Shown here in pieces: positions 36,348 through 46,319 of a stretch of 64,000 nucleotides of DNA (position 1 is the stretch's first letter; the number at the start of each line of letters is the position of its first letter). Made by a program: the position numbers and the translations under genes. The notes below the pieces were generated by a model that saw only the letters and a list, made by a program, of their open reading frames with translations, was not told the origin of the DNA and ran no database searches. The stretch comes from Roseburia faecis (GTDB lineage: Bacteria > Bacillota > Clostridia > Lachnospirales > Lachnospiraceae), in the NCBI RefSeq assembly GCF_001406815.1, contig NZ_CVRR01000060.1, positions 106,909 through 170,908 of the forward strand, in the 5' to 3' direction.

Positions 36348-38012
36348 TTATACATTAAAACAACTTCCTCCGACAAATTCCCGCACCAGAGAACTCTGTG
36401 CAATTCCTTCCGTCGGAAGCGGCAGAAAATAGTCCAAAAACTTAAGCAGACGCTTCGCTTCCAGATATTCTGCACTGTCACGCGGAATCTGAAACAGAAG
36501 CGGTTCCGCATATACTTTAAGCACCGCAACCTCATACAGTAACGCGGAATTAAACATGACATCCGCACTGTCCTGAAACGGGAAAATATTTTTTTCTTCT
36601 CCCCTTCGCACAGATTTCCACATCGCAATCGTCTCCTGTGCCGTCGTTCCACGGGTTCTGGCATCTCTCACGATCCGGCGTAACAGACGGCAGTCCGTCG
36701 TGGACAGCGGATTGTGTTCATCAATATTCAACTGTGTCAGCGCAGAAATATAAATCTTAAATTTACTTTCTGCGGGAAGTGTATACGACAGCTTATCGTT
36801 CAGACCATGAATTCCCTCTATGACAAGAATATCATTTTCTTTAAGCTGCAGGGTCCTGCCACGGTATTCCCTCTTTCCCGTCTTGAAATTGAAAGAAGGC
36901 ATATCTACTTTCTCCCCTGCCAGAAGCCGGGTCATATCTTCATTAAACTGTCTGACATCCAGTGCCTCCAGACATTCAAAATCAAGATTTCCGTCTGCAT
37001 CCCTCGGACACCGCTCCCTGTCATCATAATAATCATCCAAACTGATCGGATGCGGTTTTCTTCCCTTTGCCAGAAGCTGAATCGACAGGCGGTTGGAAAA
37101 TGTCGTCTTTCCGGAAGAAGACGGGCCTGCGATCATGACAAATTTAATTCCTTTTTTTGCTGCAATCTGTGCTGCCAGGGAACCGATCCGTTCCTCCATC
37201 AGCGCTTCCTGAAGCAGAATAATCTGTTCGCCCCTGCCGGATGCAATTGCATCATTGAGCGCGCCGATCGTTCCAACGTCCAGCATACGGCTCCAGCTGC
37301 GTGATTCTTTTAATGTGTGGTACAGTTTATTGGAGGTATGAAGCGGTTCCACTTCATCTCCCTTTTTATTTGGGAACAAAAGAACAAATCCGTCTTCATA
37401 TAACTCCAGATCAAACACTCCGAGATATCCCGTGGATGGAACCATATAACCGTAATAATAGTCCTGATGTCCGTCCAGCTCATAAATATTGACACGCGAA
37501 CTTCTGCGATAATGTAAAAGCCGCTCTTTGTCCTTCATTCCCTTATCATGAAACAGCTGTTCCGCATCTTCTGTTTTTACACTGCATTTCTTGATCGGTA
37601 AATCGGCCTCTACCAAACGCTGCATCTCTGCACGCAGTGCCTGCACGGCTGCTGCATCATTTGCAGTTCCATGCAGTTCACAGTAATAACTTTCTCCCAG
37701 AGAATAATATACCCTGATTTTTACCTGATCCTTCCACAGATTTTCTACCGCCTTCTGCAATAAAAGCGTCATACTTCTGCGATAGGTGCGTTTGCCGTCC
37801 CTGTCCGTCATCGTCAGAAACGAAATTTTACCGGGTGCCTTCACCACTTTTGAAAGTTCCCGCAGTTTTCCATCTACACATGCCAGTACAATCCTGTCAC
37901 TGTAATTTTTCTGATATTGTTTTGCAATCTGTTCCAGTTTTGTCTGCTCCGGAATCAGAACCAGTTCGGTTTTCTCCGGCGCAGTCTCCAATGTGATCTC
38001 AAATTCCTGCAC
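36348..38012 (-). CDS. Nucleoside (uridine-type) kinase with ThrRS-like N-terminus
   Basis: A 554-residue protein. The first 60 residues look like a TGS-type domain and residues about 65-200 like the second domain of threonyl-tRNA synthetase, while the C-terminal half is a P-loop kinase of the uridine kinase family: MIAGPSSSGKTTFSNRL (near 285) and the ISLDDYY acidic segment. It phosphorylates a nucleoside with ATP or GTP; the exact substrate is inferred. It overlaps the trmK gene by 14 bases. Confidence 0.85.
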   Translation of the reverse strand: MQEFEITLETAPEKTELVLIPEQTKLEQIAKQYQKNYSDRIVLACVDGKLRELSKVVKAPGKISFLTMTDRDGKRTYRRSMTLLLQKAVENLWKDQVKIRVYYSLGESYYCELHGTANDAAAVQALRAEMQRLVEADLPIKKCSVKTEDAEQLFHDKGMKDKERLLHYRRSSRVNIYELDGHQDYYYGYMVPSTGYLGVFDLELYEDGFVLLFPNKKGDEVEPLHTSNKLYHTLKESRSWSRMLDVGTIGALNDAIASGRGEQIILLQEALMEERIGSLAAQIAAKKGIKFVMIAGPSSSGKTTFSNRLSIQLLAKGRKPHPISLDDYYDDRERCPRDADGNLDFECLEALDVRQFNEDMTRLLAGEKVDMPSFNFKTGKREYRGRTLQLKENDILVIEGIHGLNDKLSYTLPAESKFKIYISALTQLNIDEHNPLSTTDCRLLRRIVRDARTRGTTAQETIAMWKSVRRGEEKNIFPFQDSADVMFNSALLYEVAVLKVYAEPLLFQIPRDSAEYLEAKRLLKFLDYFLPLPTEGIAQSSLVREFVGGSCFNV

Positions 38013-38742
38013 TTTTTATCGCCCCCAAAATCGTATACGCAGATTCATTCTGCTGTAATTTTTCCTGCACTTCTGCAATACGTCGTATGATCTGTTCCGA
38101 TTCTTTCTGTGCTTCAAGCGTCTGCAGAATCTGTGTCAGCTGTCCATGCTGACGCACCAGAAACCGGCGCAGTACCGGATTTCCGTTTCTCAGAAGAAGC
38201 GGTCCGTAAATATCACAGACTGCTATTGTCTGATCGTTCAACCGGTTCCACGTTTCATCCTGCTCCGTTTTTACGGCACGCATCATCGGATAATATTTTC
38301 CTTCTTCACAGACCATATCTTCATCTTCAATTTTATACTGATGCTGGCGCAGATATTCCCGGACCTTATGTATTTCAGACTGTGGCTGCAAAATCAGTTC
38401 TTTCGCTGTACTGCAGACGGATTCCCCTTCCGTCAGAATATGCAGAATCAGTTCTCCACCCATTCCTGCAATCAGAATGGAATCCGCTTCATTTGGAAGC
38501 AGTGCCTCTGCCCCGTCCGAAAGTCTGGTCTGTATATATTCCTCCAGCCTGGCTGCCCGGATATGTTCCTGTGCCCGGGCAAGCGGTCCCTCATTAATAT
38601 CCATTGCAATGGCTCCCTTTATTTTCTGCCTCTGTACCAGTGCAATCGGCACATACGCATGGTCTGTTCCGATATCCGCAAGGATACCGCCGGTTGTAAC
38701 CATGGAAGCCACTGCTTTCATTCTCCTCGATAATTTCATCAT
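37999..38742 (-). CDS. trmK: tRNA m1A22 methyltransferase
   Basis: A 247-residue SAM methyltransferase. ADIGTDHAYVPIALV is the SAM-binding loop, AMDINEGPLARA motif II, and ILIAGMGGELI the catalytic region typical of TrmK. In Firmicutes it lies directly after rpoD, as here. Modifies A22 of some tRNAs. Confidence 0.92.
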   Translation of the reverse strand: MMKLSRRMKAVASMVTTGGILADIGTDHAYVPIALVQRQKIKGAIAMDINEGPLARAQEHIRAARLEEYIQTRLSDGAEALLPNEADSILIAGMGGELILHILTEGESVCSTAKELILQPQSEIHKVREYLRQHQYKIEDEDMVCEEGKYYPMMRAVKTEQDETWNRLNDQTIAVCDIYGPLLLRNGNPVLRRFLVRQHGQLTQILQTLEAQKESEQIIRRIAEVQEKLQQNESAYTILGAIKSAGI

Positions 38743-38743
38743 G

Positions 38744-40003
38744 TTACTCTAAATAATCCTTTAACTTACGACTTCTGCTGGGATGGCGAAGCTTACGGAG
38801 CGCTTTTGCCTCAATCTGACGGATTCGTTCTCTGGTTACATTGAACTCTTTTCCGACTTCCTCAAGGGTTCTCGCCCTTCCATCCTCCAGACCAAAGCGA
38901 AGCGTCAGCACTTTCTGCTCCCGCTCGGTCAGTGTTCCGAGTACCTCTTCCAGCTGTTCCTTAAGCAGCGTAAAAGTTGCAGCATCTGCCGGTACCGGTA
39001 CATTATCATCTTTAATAAAATCTCCCAGATGGGAATCTTCCTCTTCTCCGATTGGTGTTTCCAAAGATACCGGTTCCTGTGAAATCTTTAAGATTTCCCG
39101 CACACGTTCCACCGGCATCTTCATCTCTTCCGCGATTTCTTCCGGCGTAGGTTCCCGCCCGAGTTCCTGCAGCAGCTGTCTGCTGACACGAATGAGCTTG
39201 TTGATCGTTTCCACCATGTGCACCGGAATACGGATGGTTCTTGCCTGATCCGCAATTGCACGGGTAATTGCCTGCCGGATCCACCATGTTGCATAAGTGG
39301 AGAACTTATATCCTTTGCGGTAATCAAATTTTTCTACCGCCTTGATCAGTCCCAAATTTCCTTCCTGAATCAGGTCTAAAAACAGCATGCCCCTGCCCAC
39401 ATAGCGCTTGGCAATGCTGACTACCAGACGAAGATTTGCCTCCGCCAGACGTTTTTTGGCATCTGATCCACGGTCGACATCCAGTTGCAATGCTTTGATC
39501 TCCGCTTGTATTTCTTCTTTTTCCTGTTCATCACCGGTTTCTGCCAGACGCTCTTTGAGCAGTGGAATTTTTTCAACTGCCACACTTCCGGCCTCCATCT
39601 TCTGTGCCAGCTCAATTTCTTCGTCTGCAGACAGCAGCGGCACTTTGCCGATTTCCTTTAAGTACATGCGTACCGGATCCTCGACACTTACGCCCTCCGG
39701 AACCGAAAGATCAATCTTTTCTACTTCTACCTCGTCTTCGTCATCCAGAATGATATCATCATCCTCATCATCCCCGTCACTGATCCTGAGGACATCTACT
39801 TTATTTGCTTCCAGGAAATCCAGAACCTTCTCCATCTTTTCTTCGTCAAGATTCATATCCCTGAAAAAATCGCTGATCTCCTGATACTCCAGAATGTTCC
39901 GTTTCTTTTTTCCCAGTTCCAGCAGACTTTTCAGTTTTTCTCTGAACTTTGCCTTTGTTTCTTCCGTTTCCACTGCTGCATTCTCTTCTTTTTTCTTTGC
40001 CAT
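38744..40003 (-). CDS. rpoD: Primary sigma factor
   Basis: A 419-residue housekeeping sigma factor. The start [15 protein letters not shown] at 40003 is preferred; GAGAGG lies upstream. Region 1.2 is [18 protein letters not shown], region 2 contains [18 protein letters not shown] and [15 protein letters not shown], region 3 [16 protein letters not shown], and region 4 [17 protein letters not shown]. An acidic stretch follows the N-terminal region. Downstream of dnaG in the classic macromolecular-synthesis order. Confidence 0.98.
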   Translation of the reverse strand: MAKKKEENAAVETEETKAKFREKLKSLLELGKKKRNILEYQEISDFFRDMNLDEEKMEKVLDFLEANKVDVLRISDGDDEDDDIILDDEDEVEVEKIDLSVPEGVSVEDPVRMYLKEIGKVPLLSADEEIELAQKMEAGSVAVEKIPLLKERLAETGDEQEKEEIQAEIKALQLDVDRGSDAKKRLAEANLRLVVSIAKRYVGRGMLFLDLIQEGNLGLIKAVEKFDYRKGYKFSTYATWWIRQAITRAIADQARTIRIPVHMVETINKLIRVSRQLLQELGREPTPEEIAEEMKMPVERVREILKISQEPVSLETPIGEEEDSHLGDFIKDDNVPVPADAATFTLLKEQLEEVLGTLTEREQKVLTLRFGLEDGRARTLEEVGKEFNVTRERIRQIEAKALRKLRHPSRSRKLKDYLE

Positions 40004-40040
40004 GTCGTTTCGTCCTCTCAGGTTACTTTCTATTTTGTCC

Positions 40041-41819
40041 CTAATCAATAGAAATATGCGTTTTCTTCAGCTTCTCCAATTCCTTCTGTTCATTGATCAG
40101 CTGCATAACGACCGTCAGATCATTCGGATCTGACTGCCGGCTTCGAACATCAATACTGTTTTCCTTGATTCTCTCAATTGTTTCCTTTAATGCTTTTTCT
40201 TTGTCCTGTTTTGTCTCTACTTCATGAATTTTTGCATTAAAAAGCCCCGCAATTTCTTTTTGTTCTTCCTCCTCCTGAAACCGGCTGATAATCTTTGCCG
40301 GATTCACCTGTCCGCTCTCCCCATACTGGGTGAACAGCTCCTGTGCCGCTTTGCGATACAGCGGTTCCGTGAAATCTTCCTCCGTGATCCATCCTTTGAT
40401 GCTGTCAAAAAGCCGCGTATCCTCGATCAGCCAGGTCAGAAGCAGCTTCTGTGACTGTTTCATGCCATCTTCTTTCTTTTTTTCATGGATACCGCTCTTT
40501 AACGGAGCCGCCTTTGTAATCCCGCTCCCTGCCATTGCCAGATTATTCACAAGCTTCCGCAGATCCTCAAAGCCAATCCTGTACTTATCAGCGACCGCCT
40601 GGATATAATTGTTGCGCTCAAGCTCCTCCGGAAAGGCTAAAAGCCGCCGCGCCGTCTCATTATAAAATGCCGTCTTGGACTCCGGATCATTCATATCATA
40701 ATTCTGCTCCAGCATACGGATTTCAAACAGAAAACTGTTTTCCGCCTGATCAATCCTCTTCTGATATTCTTCGGCCCCAAGTGCTTTGATAAATTCATCC
40801 GGATCTTTGTACGGCTGCATGTTTATGACTTTCGTGATAATTCCAACTTCTTTTAAAATCGGAATTGCACGGAGTGCCGCCTTTACCCCAGCCCCATCAC
40901 TGTCATATGTCAGATACACTTCTTTGGTGTAGCGTTTCAGCAGACTGGCATGTCCACTGGTAAGCGATGTACCAAGAGAGGCCACCGCATTGTCAAAGCC
41001 TGCCTGGTGCAGTGCAATGACATCCATATATCCCTCACATAAAAGCAGCTGCGGTTTTCTGGTTGTCCTTGCAATATTTAATCCATACAGATTCCGGCTC
41101 TTGTCAAAAATCTTCGTCTCCGGCGAATTCAAATACTTCGGTTCCCCTTCGCCCATGACACGCCCTCCAAATCCGATCACCCGGTTATGTACATCCATGA
41201 TCGGAAACATGGCACGATTCCAGAATTTGTCATGGCCTCCGCGCACCTCATCGATGGAGACAAGCCCCGACTCTTTCAGCAGCGCATCGTCATATCCCAC
41301 ATGTCTTAAATAGCGATAGAGATCATCGCTGTACTGATCCGAATAGCCCAGGCCAAATTTGCGCATCGTTTCATCCGACAGCTCCCGCTTACGGAAATAC
41401 GCATATGCTTTTTCCCCTCTCGGGCTGCGCAAAAGTTTATAAAAATACTTTGCGGCTTCTTTGTTAATCTCCAGCAGCTTCGTGCGCTTGTCCGCCTCAC
41501 GTTTCTGTGCACCTGTCATCTCCTGCTTGGGAAGTTCAATTCCCGCACGATCGGCAAGTACCTGCATCGCTTCGGTAAAAGTATAATTCTCATACTGCAT
41601 CAGAAATGTAAAAACATTGCCTCCCGCTCCACATCCAAAGCAGTAATACATCTGTTTATTCGGAGAAACGGAAAATGATCCCGTCTTCTCATTATGAAAG
41701 GGGCATAACCCAAAATATGTACTTCCTTTTTTCTGCAGACGCACATACCCGCCGATCACATCCACAATGTCATTGCGGGAACGTACCTCCTCAATCAGAT
41801 CATCTGAAAAATACGGCGT
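40041..41819 (-). CDS. dnaG: DNA primase with apparent non-canonical start
   Basis: A 592-residue primase. The CHC2 zinc finger is [13 protein letters not shown] and YYCFGCG; TOPRIM residues are in [12 protein letters not shown] and YDSDGAG; a DnaB-interacting helical domain ends it. Conserved N-terminal residues [19 protein letters not shown] lie upstream of the first in-frame ATG, after an in-frame TAG, and no ATG, GTG or TTG precedes them. The best start is an ACG at 41819, with GGAGG eight bases upstream. ATT two codons earlier is too close to that site. Confidence 0.93.
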   Translation of the reverse strand, partial: TPYFSDDLIEEVRSRNDIVDVIGGYVRLQKKGSTYFGLCPFHNEKTGSFSVSPNKQMYYCFGCGAGGNVFTFLMQYENYTFTEAMQVLADRAGIELPKQEMTGAQKREADKRTKLLEINKEAAKYFYKLLRSPRGEKAYAYFRKRELSDETMRKFGLGYSDQYSDDLYRYLRHVGYDDALLKESGLVSIDEVRGGHDKFWNRAMFPIMDVHNRVIGFGGRVMGEGEPKYLNSPETKIFDKSRNLYGLNIARTTRKPQLLLCEGYMDVIALHQAGFDNAVASLGTSLTSGHASLLKRYTKEVYLTYDSDGAGVKAALRAIPILKEVGIITKVINMQPYKDPDEFIKALGAEEYQKRIDQAENSFLFEIRMLEQNYDMNDPESKTAFYNETARRLLAFPEELERNNYIQAVADKYRIGFEDLRKLVNNLAMAGSGITKAAPLKSGIHEKKKEDGMKQSQKLLLTWLIEDTRLFDSIKGWITEEDFTEPLYRKAAQELFTQYGESGQVNPAKIISRFQEEEEQKEIAGLFNAKIHEVETKQDKEKALKETIERIKENSIDVRSRQSDPNDLTVVMQLINEQKELEKLKKTHISID

Positions 41820-41844
41820 GGAAATCCCCTCCTTTCTCTAGTCA

Positions 41845-42858
41845 TCAATATCCATCCACTTTCCATGCCTGCGGCATAAAATTTTCTTTAAATTTGGTAA
41901 TCGCATACTTATCTGTCATACCGGAAATATAGTCACAGACGATGCGCCCTTTGTCTTCACCCTCATCCAGCATTTTTAATAACTTTGCCGGCAGCTGCTC
42001 GATATGGTCCATATAAAAATAATACATCTGTTCCAGCATGGCCTTAGCTTTTACTTCCTCGCCTTTTGCGACCGGATTCCGGTATACATGTTCAAACATG
42101 AACAAGCGCAGATCCCGCAGCGCCTCCGCGGTCTCATCCGACATAATGATATCGTTTCTTCCCATACTGTTGCTGATGATATCGTGGATCAGGTGATCCA
42201 GGCGCTCTCTCGTGGTAAATCCCAGCGTACGACGCAGTTCCACGGGAATATCTTCCTCATCCAGAATCATTGCACGGATCGCATCGTCAATATCGGAATT
42301 GACATATGCAATCTTATCGGACAGGCGCACAATCTTTCCTTCCAGCGTGTGCGGAATCGTCCGTGTCTGATGGTTTAAAATTCCATCCCGGACCTCCCAG
42401 GTCAGATTCAGTCCTTCTCCGTCTTTTTCCAGTTTTTCTACAATACGTACGCTCTGTTCGTTGTGGCGGAACCCGCCTTCATACACCTGATTCAGCAGAA
42501 ATTCTCCTGCATGTCCAAACGGTGTATGCCCCAGATCATGCCCCAGTGCTATCGCCTCAACCAGATCTTCATTCAGCCGGAGCGCCTTCGCAATGGTTCT
42601 CGCATTCTGCGATACTTCAAGCGTATGTGTCAGCCGCGTCCGGTAATGATCTCCCATCGGTGTGAGAAAAACCTGCGTCTTACTTTTCAGTCTCCGGAAA
42701 GACTTACTGTGCAGGATACGGTCACGGTCCCTCTGAAAGACCGGACGAATATCACACTGCGGTTCCTCCCTGTCTCTGCCCTTTGAATTTATGGACAGAC
42801 AGGCGTACGGACTTAAAGTATCTGCTTCTATCTGTTCTATTCTTTCCCGAATTGTCAT
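41845..42858 (-). CDS. dgt: dGTP triphosphohydrolase-like HD protein
   Basis: A 337-residue HD-domain hydrolase. The metal ligands are in RLTHTLEVSQNARTIA and GHDLGHTPFGHAGE; SFRRLKSKTQVF is a family hallmark. It hydrolyses dNTPs to nucleoside and triphosphate. Start MTIRERIEQIEADTL is chosen by similarity; the ribosome site is weak. First gene of the dgt-dnaG-rpoD-trmK unit. Confidence 0.93.
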   Translation of the reverse strand: MTIRERIEQIEADTLSPYACLSINSKGRDREEPQCDIRPVFQRDRDRILHSKSFRRLKSKTQVFLTPMGDHYRTRLTHTLEVSQNARTIAKALRLNEDLVEAIALGHDLGHTPFGHAGEFLLNQVYEGGFRHNEQSVRIVEKLEKDGEGLNLTWEVRDGILNHQTRTIPHTLEGKIVRLSDKIAYVNSDIDDAIRAMILDEEDIPVELRRTLGFTTRERLDHLIHDIISNSMGRNDIIMSDETAEALRDLRLFMFEHVYRNPVAKGEEVKAKAMLEQMYYFYMDHIEQLPAKLLKMLDEGEDKGRIVCDYISGMTDKYAITKFKENFMPQAWKVDGY

Positions 42859-42956
42859 ATTCTGCTCATTTCTGCGGCACAAACCGCCAAAATCCTTACA
42901 ATATTTCAAACAACTCTACATATTATATATTCTGCGTGAATTCCTGATTTCCTTTT

Positions 42957-44462
42957 TTATTTTGCATTTCCTCCGAGTACTTTCCGCAGCTGTTGCAGAC
43001 AGATACCCGTAATCTGATTTTCGTAGCTTCCAAAATAAAATTTGTTATCTTTCACCAGAATACATCCGACCCAGTCTCCATCCACGGGATCTTCCTCCAG
43101 CGCCTGCTCCATGTTCTGATATCCCCGAAGTGTAAAATAGGCATCATAATCCGAAAAATCCGCTGTGCGGTAAGTCACATCCGGAAACTGCATCCTAAGC
43201 CCCTGTATCAGATCCGCCGGACATGCCACATAGCCTGTCGGTTCGTGCGAATATGCCGATTCTAAAGCCCAATCTTCATCCCAGAGAAGAAACACATCAT
43301 CCGTTTCCCATGTCTTATCTGTTTCCACCGATGCCACCGGTGCATATGTTCCTCCATCGGTTCCGGCTGTCTGTACGAGATTTGTTTTTCCGGTCGGATC
43401 GGTATACAGAAGATTTGCAATCGCAAGCTGATAAAACCGACTGTCGCAGCGCTCTCCACGCTCTGCCAGATAGCCCTGGGCAATTCCGTTTTTCTCCAGA
43501 TCCGCTTCCTCATTTACCGATACATAAACCACATCTCCATATTCCATCGGTCCCATCCGCGTATCCTCAGTCAGAAATTCCGCAACCTTCGTATAATCCC
43601 CTGCGGTATCTTTTGGCATCAGAAGTACTATCACGACAACAATGACTATCGCCGCAATACTGCAGCCAACCGTCACAATCTTTCTGATCATCCGGTGTCT
43701 GCGCGATTCTTCTTCCCCGGCGGATGCCGGTATTCCATCTATATTTTTAACCGCATACTGTCTGGATGCATAGCTAAATACAAATGCACCGATGACAAGA
43801 ATAAAAACAACCATTGCCAACAGACAGGTGATTTCCTGCCAGGTCCGCATCCGGCCGCAAAGCAGCAGATGATCGATCAGACATGTTGCTCCGCCTGATG
43901 ATTTCTGTTCAAATTTCAAACGACAGACGCCGTTATTTCCAAGACATACCAGTGCAAACACCGCACCATCAACCAGTGCATAGCGAATCCACCGCACCTT
44001 TTCCCGGATTACAGCAAGCGGAAACAGTGAAAGCACAAACGCAAACATGATCATCCCCGCAAAAAAATATGCCCATTTTTCCAAAAGCGATGTGTTCCAC
44101 ATCTGCCGTACATATTCCACTGCGGAAGCTCCATTGATATTTCCCCAGCCGGTGACCCGGGAGATCAGAAACGCAATTCTTAAAATTCCCCATAAAACCA
44201 GATAACCAGCAGCATATTTCCACAACAGCCGTCCTGTGATCTGACGATCTGACAATTCCTGCTGCATCCCTCCGTTTCCCATTCCCGCACGGGTCCGTAT
44301 CCGGAAAAATACCAGCGTAAATGCAACAAACGCAGGAAATCCACCCATACTTCCGACAAACCCATTGATAAAAAGCATCACCGTAAATGCCAATATGGCG
44401 GAAACCAAAAGACGCATCGGATCTGCATCCATCGTTTCAGGTTCTTTCTTATCATACTTCAT
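42957..44462 (-). CDS. Membrane protein of unknown function
   Basis: A 501-residue protein with about seven membrane segments in the first 300 residues (for example LVSAILAFTVMLFINGFVG and IRYALVDGAVFALVCL) and a soluble extracellular or cytosolic C-terminal half of about 210 residues rich in Asp, Glu and aromatic residues. I recognise no family. It overlaps the upstream MATE gene by 4 bases, so the two are translated together and may act together, for example in resistance or export. Confidence 0.7.
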   Translation of the reverse strand: MKYDKKEPETMDADPMRLLVSAILAFTVMLFINGFVGSMGGFPAFVAFTLVFFRIRTRAGMGNGGMQQELSDRQITGRLLWKYAAGYLVLWGILRIAFLISRVTGWGNINGASAVEYVRQMWNTSLLEKWAYFFAGMIMFAFVLSLFPLAVIREKVRWIRYALVDGAVFALVCLGNNGVCRLKFEQKSSGGATCLIDHLLLCGRMRTWQEITCLLAMVVFILVIGAFVFSYASRQYAVKNIDGIPASAGEEESRRHRMIRKIVTVGCSIAAIVIVVVIVLLMPKDTAGDYTKVAEFLTEDTRMGPMEYGDVVYVSVNEEADLEKNGIAQGYLAERGERCDSRFYQLAIANLLYTDPTGKTNLVQTAGTDGGTYAPVASVETDKTWETDDVFLLWDEDWALESAYSHEPTGYVACPADLIQGLRMQFPDVTYRTADFSDYDAYFTLRGYQNMEQALEEDPVDGDWVGCILVKDNKFYFGSYENQITGICLQQLRKVLGGNAK

Positions 44463-45766
44463 GCCATAGCCTCCTTTTTGCGATCCTTAAGAAGCGCCCA
44501 TGCCGTAATTCCTGCCGTCAGTGCTTCCGCAGCCATAAACGACAGCCAGACACCACGGATTCCAAATATACGTGACAATATCACGGAACACACCGCAATA
44601 GCTACAAATCCTCTGCAAACCGAGGCCGTAAATGCCTCTTTTGCATGCTCCGATGCACTCAGATACCCGGTTCCGATAATATTGAAACCGGCAAACAAAA
44701 ATCCGATCACATAAAGCCGCATTCCTGTAAATGCATATTCCGCCATCTTTACCGAATGTTCACTGTTAAACAAGGCTACCATCGGGTCTGTAAATCCCCA
44801 GACAAGCGAAATAATCAAAAGACTGAAAACAACGCCCGTAGCCAGTCCCAGATGCAGAATCTTTTTAACCGCACGTTCATTCCCTTCTCCGTAATAACGG
44901 CTGACCAGTGGCTGGGCTCCCTGGGAAATCCCGTTAAAAATACAGGTAAATATGAGTGCAAAGTTGGCAATCACGCCATAGGCAGCCACTCCTACATTTC
45001 CGGCAAGCCCTAAAATCAGGTAATTAAAAAGCGTTGTTGTCACTCCGGAAGAAAATTCTCCCACAAATGCCGGCACCCCCAGCTGGCAGGATGCTGTAAG
45101 CATCCGTACCGATGGTCTGGTCTTTGCAAACTGTACCGTATTTTTCTTCTGACAAAAATGAATACTGCAGATTAATATGCTGACGATCGGAGAGGCTGCT
45201 GTGGCAAGTGCTGCTCCTGCCAGTCCCATCCCCATTGGAAACATAAACACATAGTCAAGGACAACATTGGAAAAACTTCCCATCATCGTTCCAATCATGG
45301 CGAGGGTCGGAGCATTGTCGTTGCGGACAAACGCAGAAAACACATAATTCATCATAAAAAACGGTGTAAATAATAAGAAAATCCTCGTATATGTGCGGCC
45401 CAGCTGCGTGATCCCGGCATCCGCCCCCATCATATGCATCACCGTATCCGGAGAAAAAATGCCAGACAGGACAAATGGAATGCTGATTATGAGGATACAC
45501 AAAATCGCATTTGCAAAATATTTCTTTGCACTGTCATCTTCCTGTGCTTTTAATATCGTATACCGGGTTGCCGATCCTACCCCAATCATCGATCCTATGG
45601 CAAAAATCAGGTTATATACCGGCAACACCAGATTCAATACGGTAATCCCGTCCGTTCCCGCTGCCTGCGAGATAAAGAATGTATCCACGATAATATAGCA
45701 GGAAATCCCCAACATTCCACAGATATTCTGGGAAACATATTTTATAAACTGTTTTTGAATATTCAT
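44459..45766 (-). CDS. MATE-family efflux transporter
   Basis: A 12-helix exporter of the MATE type, 435 residues from the ATG at 45766. GMLGISCYIIVDTFFISQAA, NLVLPVYNLIFAIGSMIGVG and the second-half counterpart GNVGVAAYGVIANFAL are characteristic. It would expel cationic drugs or metabolites using Na+ or H+. An alternative ATG 15 codons upstream lies inside a 22-base direct repeat and has no ribosome site, so it is not used. Coupled to the unknown membrane gene downstream. Confidence 0.9.
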   Translation of the reverse strand: MNIQKQFIKYVSQNICGMLGISCYIIVDTFFISQAAGTDGITVLNLVLPVYNLIFAIGSMIGVGSATRYTILKAQEDDSAKKYFANAILCILIISIPFVLSGIFSPDTVMHMMGADAGITQLGRTYTRIFLLFTPFFMMNYVFSAFVRNDNAPTLAMIGTMMGSFSNVVLDYVFMFPMGMGLAGAALATAASPIVSILICSIHFCQKKNTVQFAKTRPSVRMLTASCQLGVPAFVGEFSSGVTTTLFNYLILGLAGNVGVAAYGVIANFALIFTCIFNGISQGAQPLVSRYYGEGNERAVKKILHLGLATGVVFSLLIISLVWGFTDPMVALFNSEHSVKMAEYAFTGMRLYVIGFLFAGFNIIGTGYLSASEHAKEAFTASVCRGFVAIAVCSVILSRIFGIRGVWLSFMAAEALTAGITAWALLKDRKKEAMA

Positions 45767-45794
45767 ATTTATATAGTTATCCTTTTTGTTGTGT

Positions 45795-45872
45795 GCATCA
45801 GCATGCTTCATTATACATTGTCACCAGGCGGAGCCTGATGACCTGCGCATGCATCAGCATGCTTCATTATAC
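45795..45872. repeat. 22-base direct repeat, two copies
   Basis: Identical 22-base copies at 45795-45816 and 45851-45872, 56 bases apart, each containing GCATCAGCATGC and ending in CATTATAC. They lie between the MATE gene and the tRNA terminator, and the first copy supplies the unused upstream ATG. Possibly a small local duplication. Confidence 0.8.
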
Positions 45873-45890
45873 CATATTTTATATAACAAA

Positions 45891-45914
45891 AAAGCCTTGA
45901 TCTCTCAAGGCTTT
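45891..45914 (-). terminator. Terminator of tRNA-Leu(AAG)
   Basis: AAAGCCTTGA-tctc-TCAAGGCTTT, a perfect 10-bp stem; T-run on the minus strand. Confidence 0.85.
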
Positions 45915-45926
45915 CTCACATCTTAG

Positions 45927-46011
45927 TGCGGAAGATGGGACTTGAACCCACACGATCGCAATGATCACAAGATCCTTAGTCTTGCTCGTCTGCCAGTTCC
46001 GACACTTCCGC
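45927..46011 (-). tRNA. tRNA-Leu (anticodon AAG)
   Basis: An 85-base class II tRNA with long variable arm. Acceptor GCGGAAG pairs with CTTCCGC, the T loop is GTTCAAGTC, and the anticodon stem CAAGA/TCTTG encloses the loop CTAAGGA, giving anticodon AAG. A34 would need deamination to inosine to read CUU and CUC. No CCA is encoded. Confidence 0.92.
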
Positions 46012-46030
46012 ATGTCTTAGCGACTTGTTT

Positions 46031-46059
46031 ATAATAGCAAACTCTCCCTCATATGTCAA
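46031..46059 (-). promoter_or_regulatory. Promoter of tRNA-Leu(AAG)
   Basis: TTGACA, 17 bases, TATTAT on the minus strand, about 20 bases before the tRNA. Confidence 0.75.
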
Positions 46060-46127
46060 TGGTAATTTTTAATTTTTTTAAATTTTTTCTTTTATTGCAA
46101 CAAAATAAAAAAAATTAAAATTATCTA

Positions 46128-46156
46128 TTGACATATTGCTCAGATTCCTATAGAAT
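46128..46156 (+). promoter_or_regulatory. Promoter of tRNA-Leu(CAG)
   Basis: Consensus TTGACA, 17 bases, TAGAAT, 11 bases before the tRNA. Confidence 0.8.
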
Positions 46157-46167
46157 AGCATTTGTTC

Positions 46168-46251
46168 GCAGGAGTGGCGGAATTGGCAGACGCGCAGGCT
46201 TCAGGTGCCTGTGGTAGCAATATCGTGTGGGTTCAAGTCCCATCTCCTGCA
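46168..46251 (+). tRNA. tRNA-Leu (anticodon CAG)
   Basis: An 84-base class II tRNA. Acceptor GCAGGAG/CTCCTGC, D region GGAATTGGCAGAC, anticodon stem CAGGC/GCCTG with loop TTCAGGT giving CAG, long variable arm and T loop GTTCAAGTC. It reads CUG. Divergent from the other Leu tRNA. Confidence 0.94.
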
Positions 46252-46254
46252 TCG

Positions 46255-46288
46255 AAAAAGGATTCATCCAGACGGATGAATCCTTTTT
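46255..46288 (+). terminator. Terminator of tRNA-Leu(CAG)
   Basis: AAAAAGGATTCATCC and GGATGAATCCTTTTT form a 15-bp stem with a 4-base loop, directly after the tRNA. Confidence 0.88.
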
Positions 46289-46319
46289 GTTTATCTATAG
46301 TTTTTAAACCATCCTATGA

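Noticed and set aside
39408..39884. Ser-rich plus-strand frame of 158 codons opposite rpoD
   Set aside because: Antisense shadow created by Glu/Asp codons of the sigma factor acidic region.
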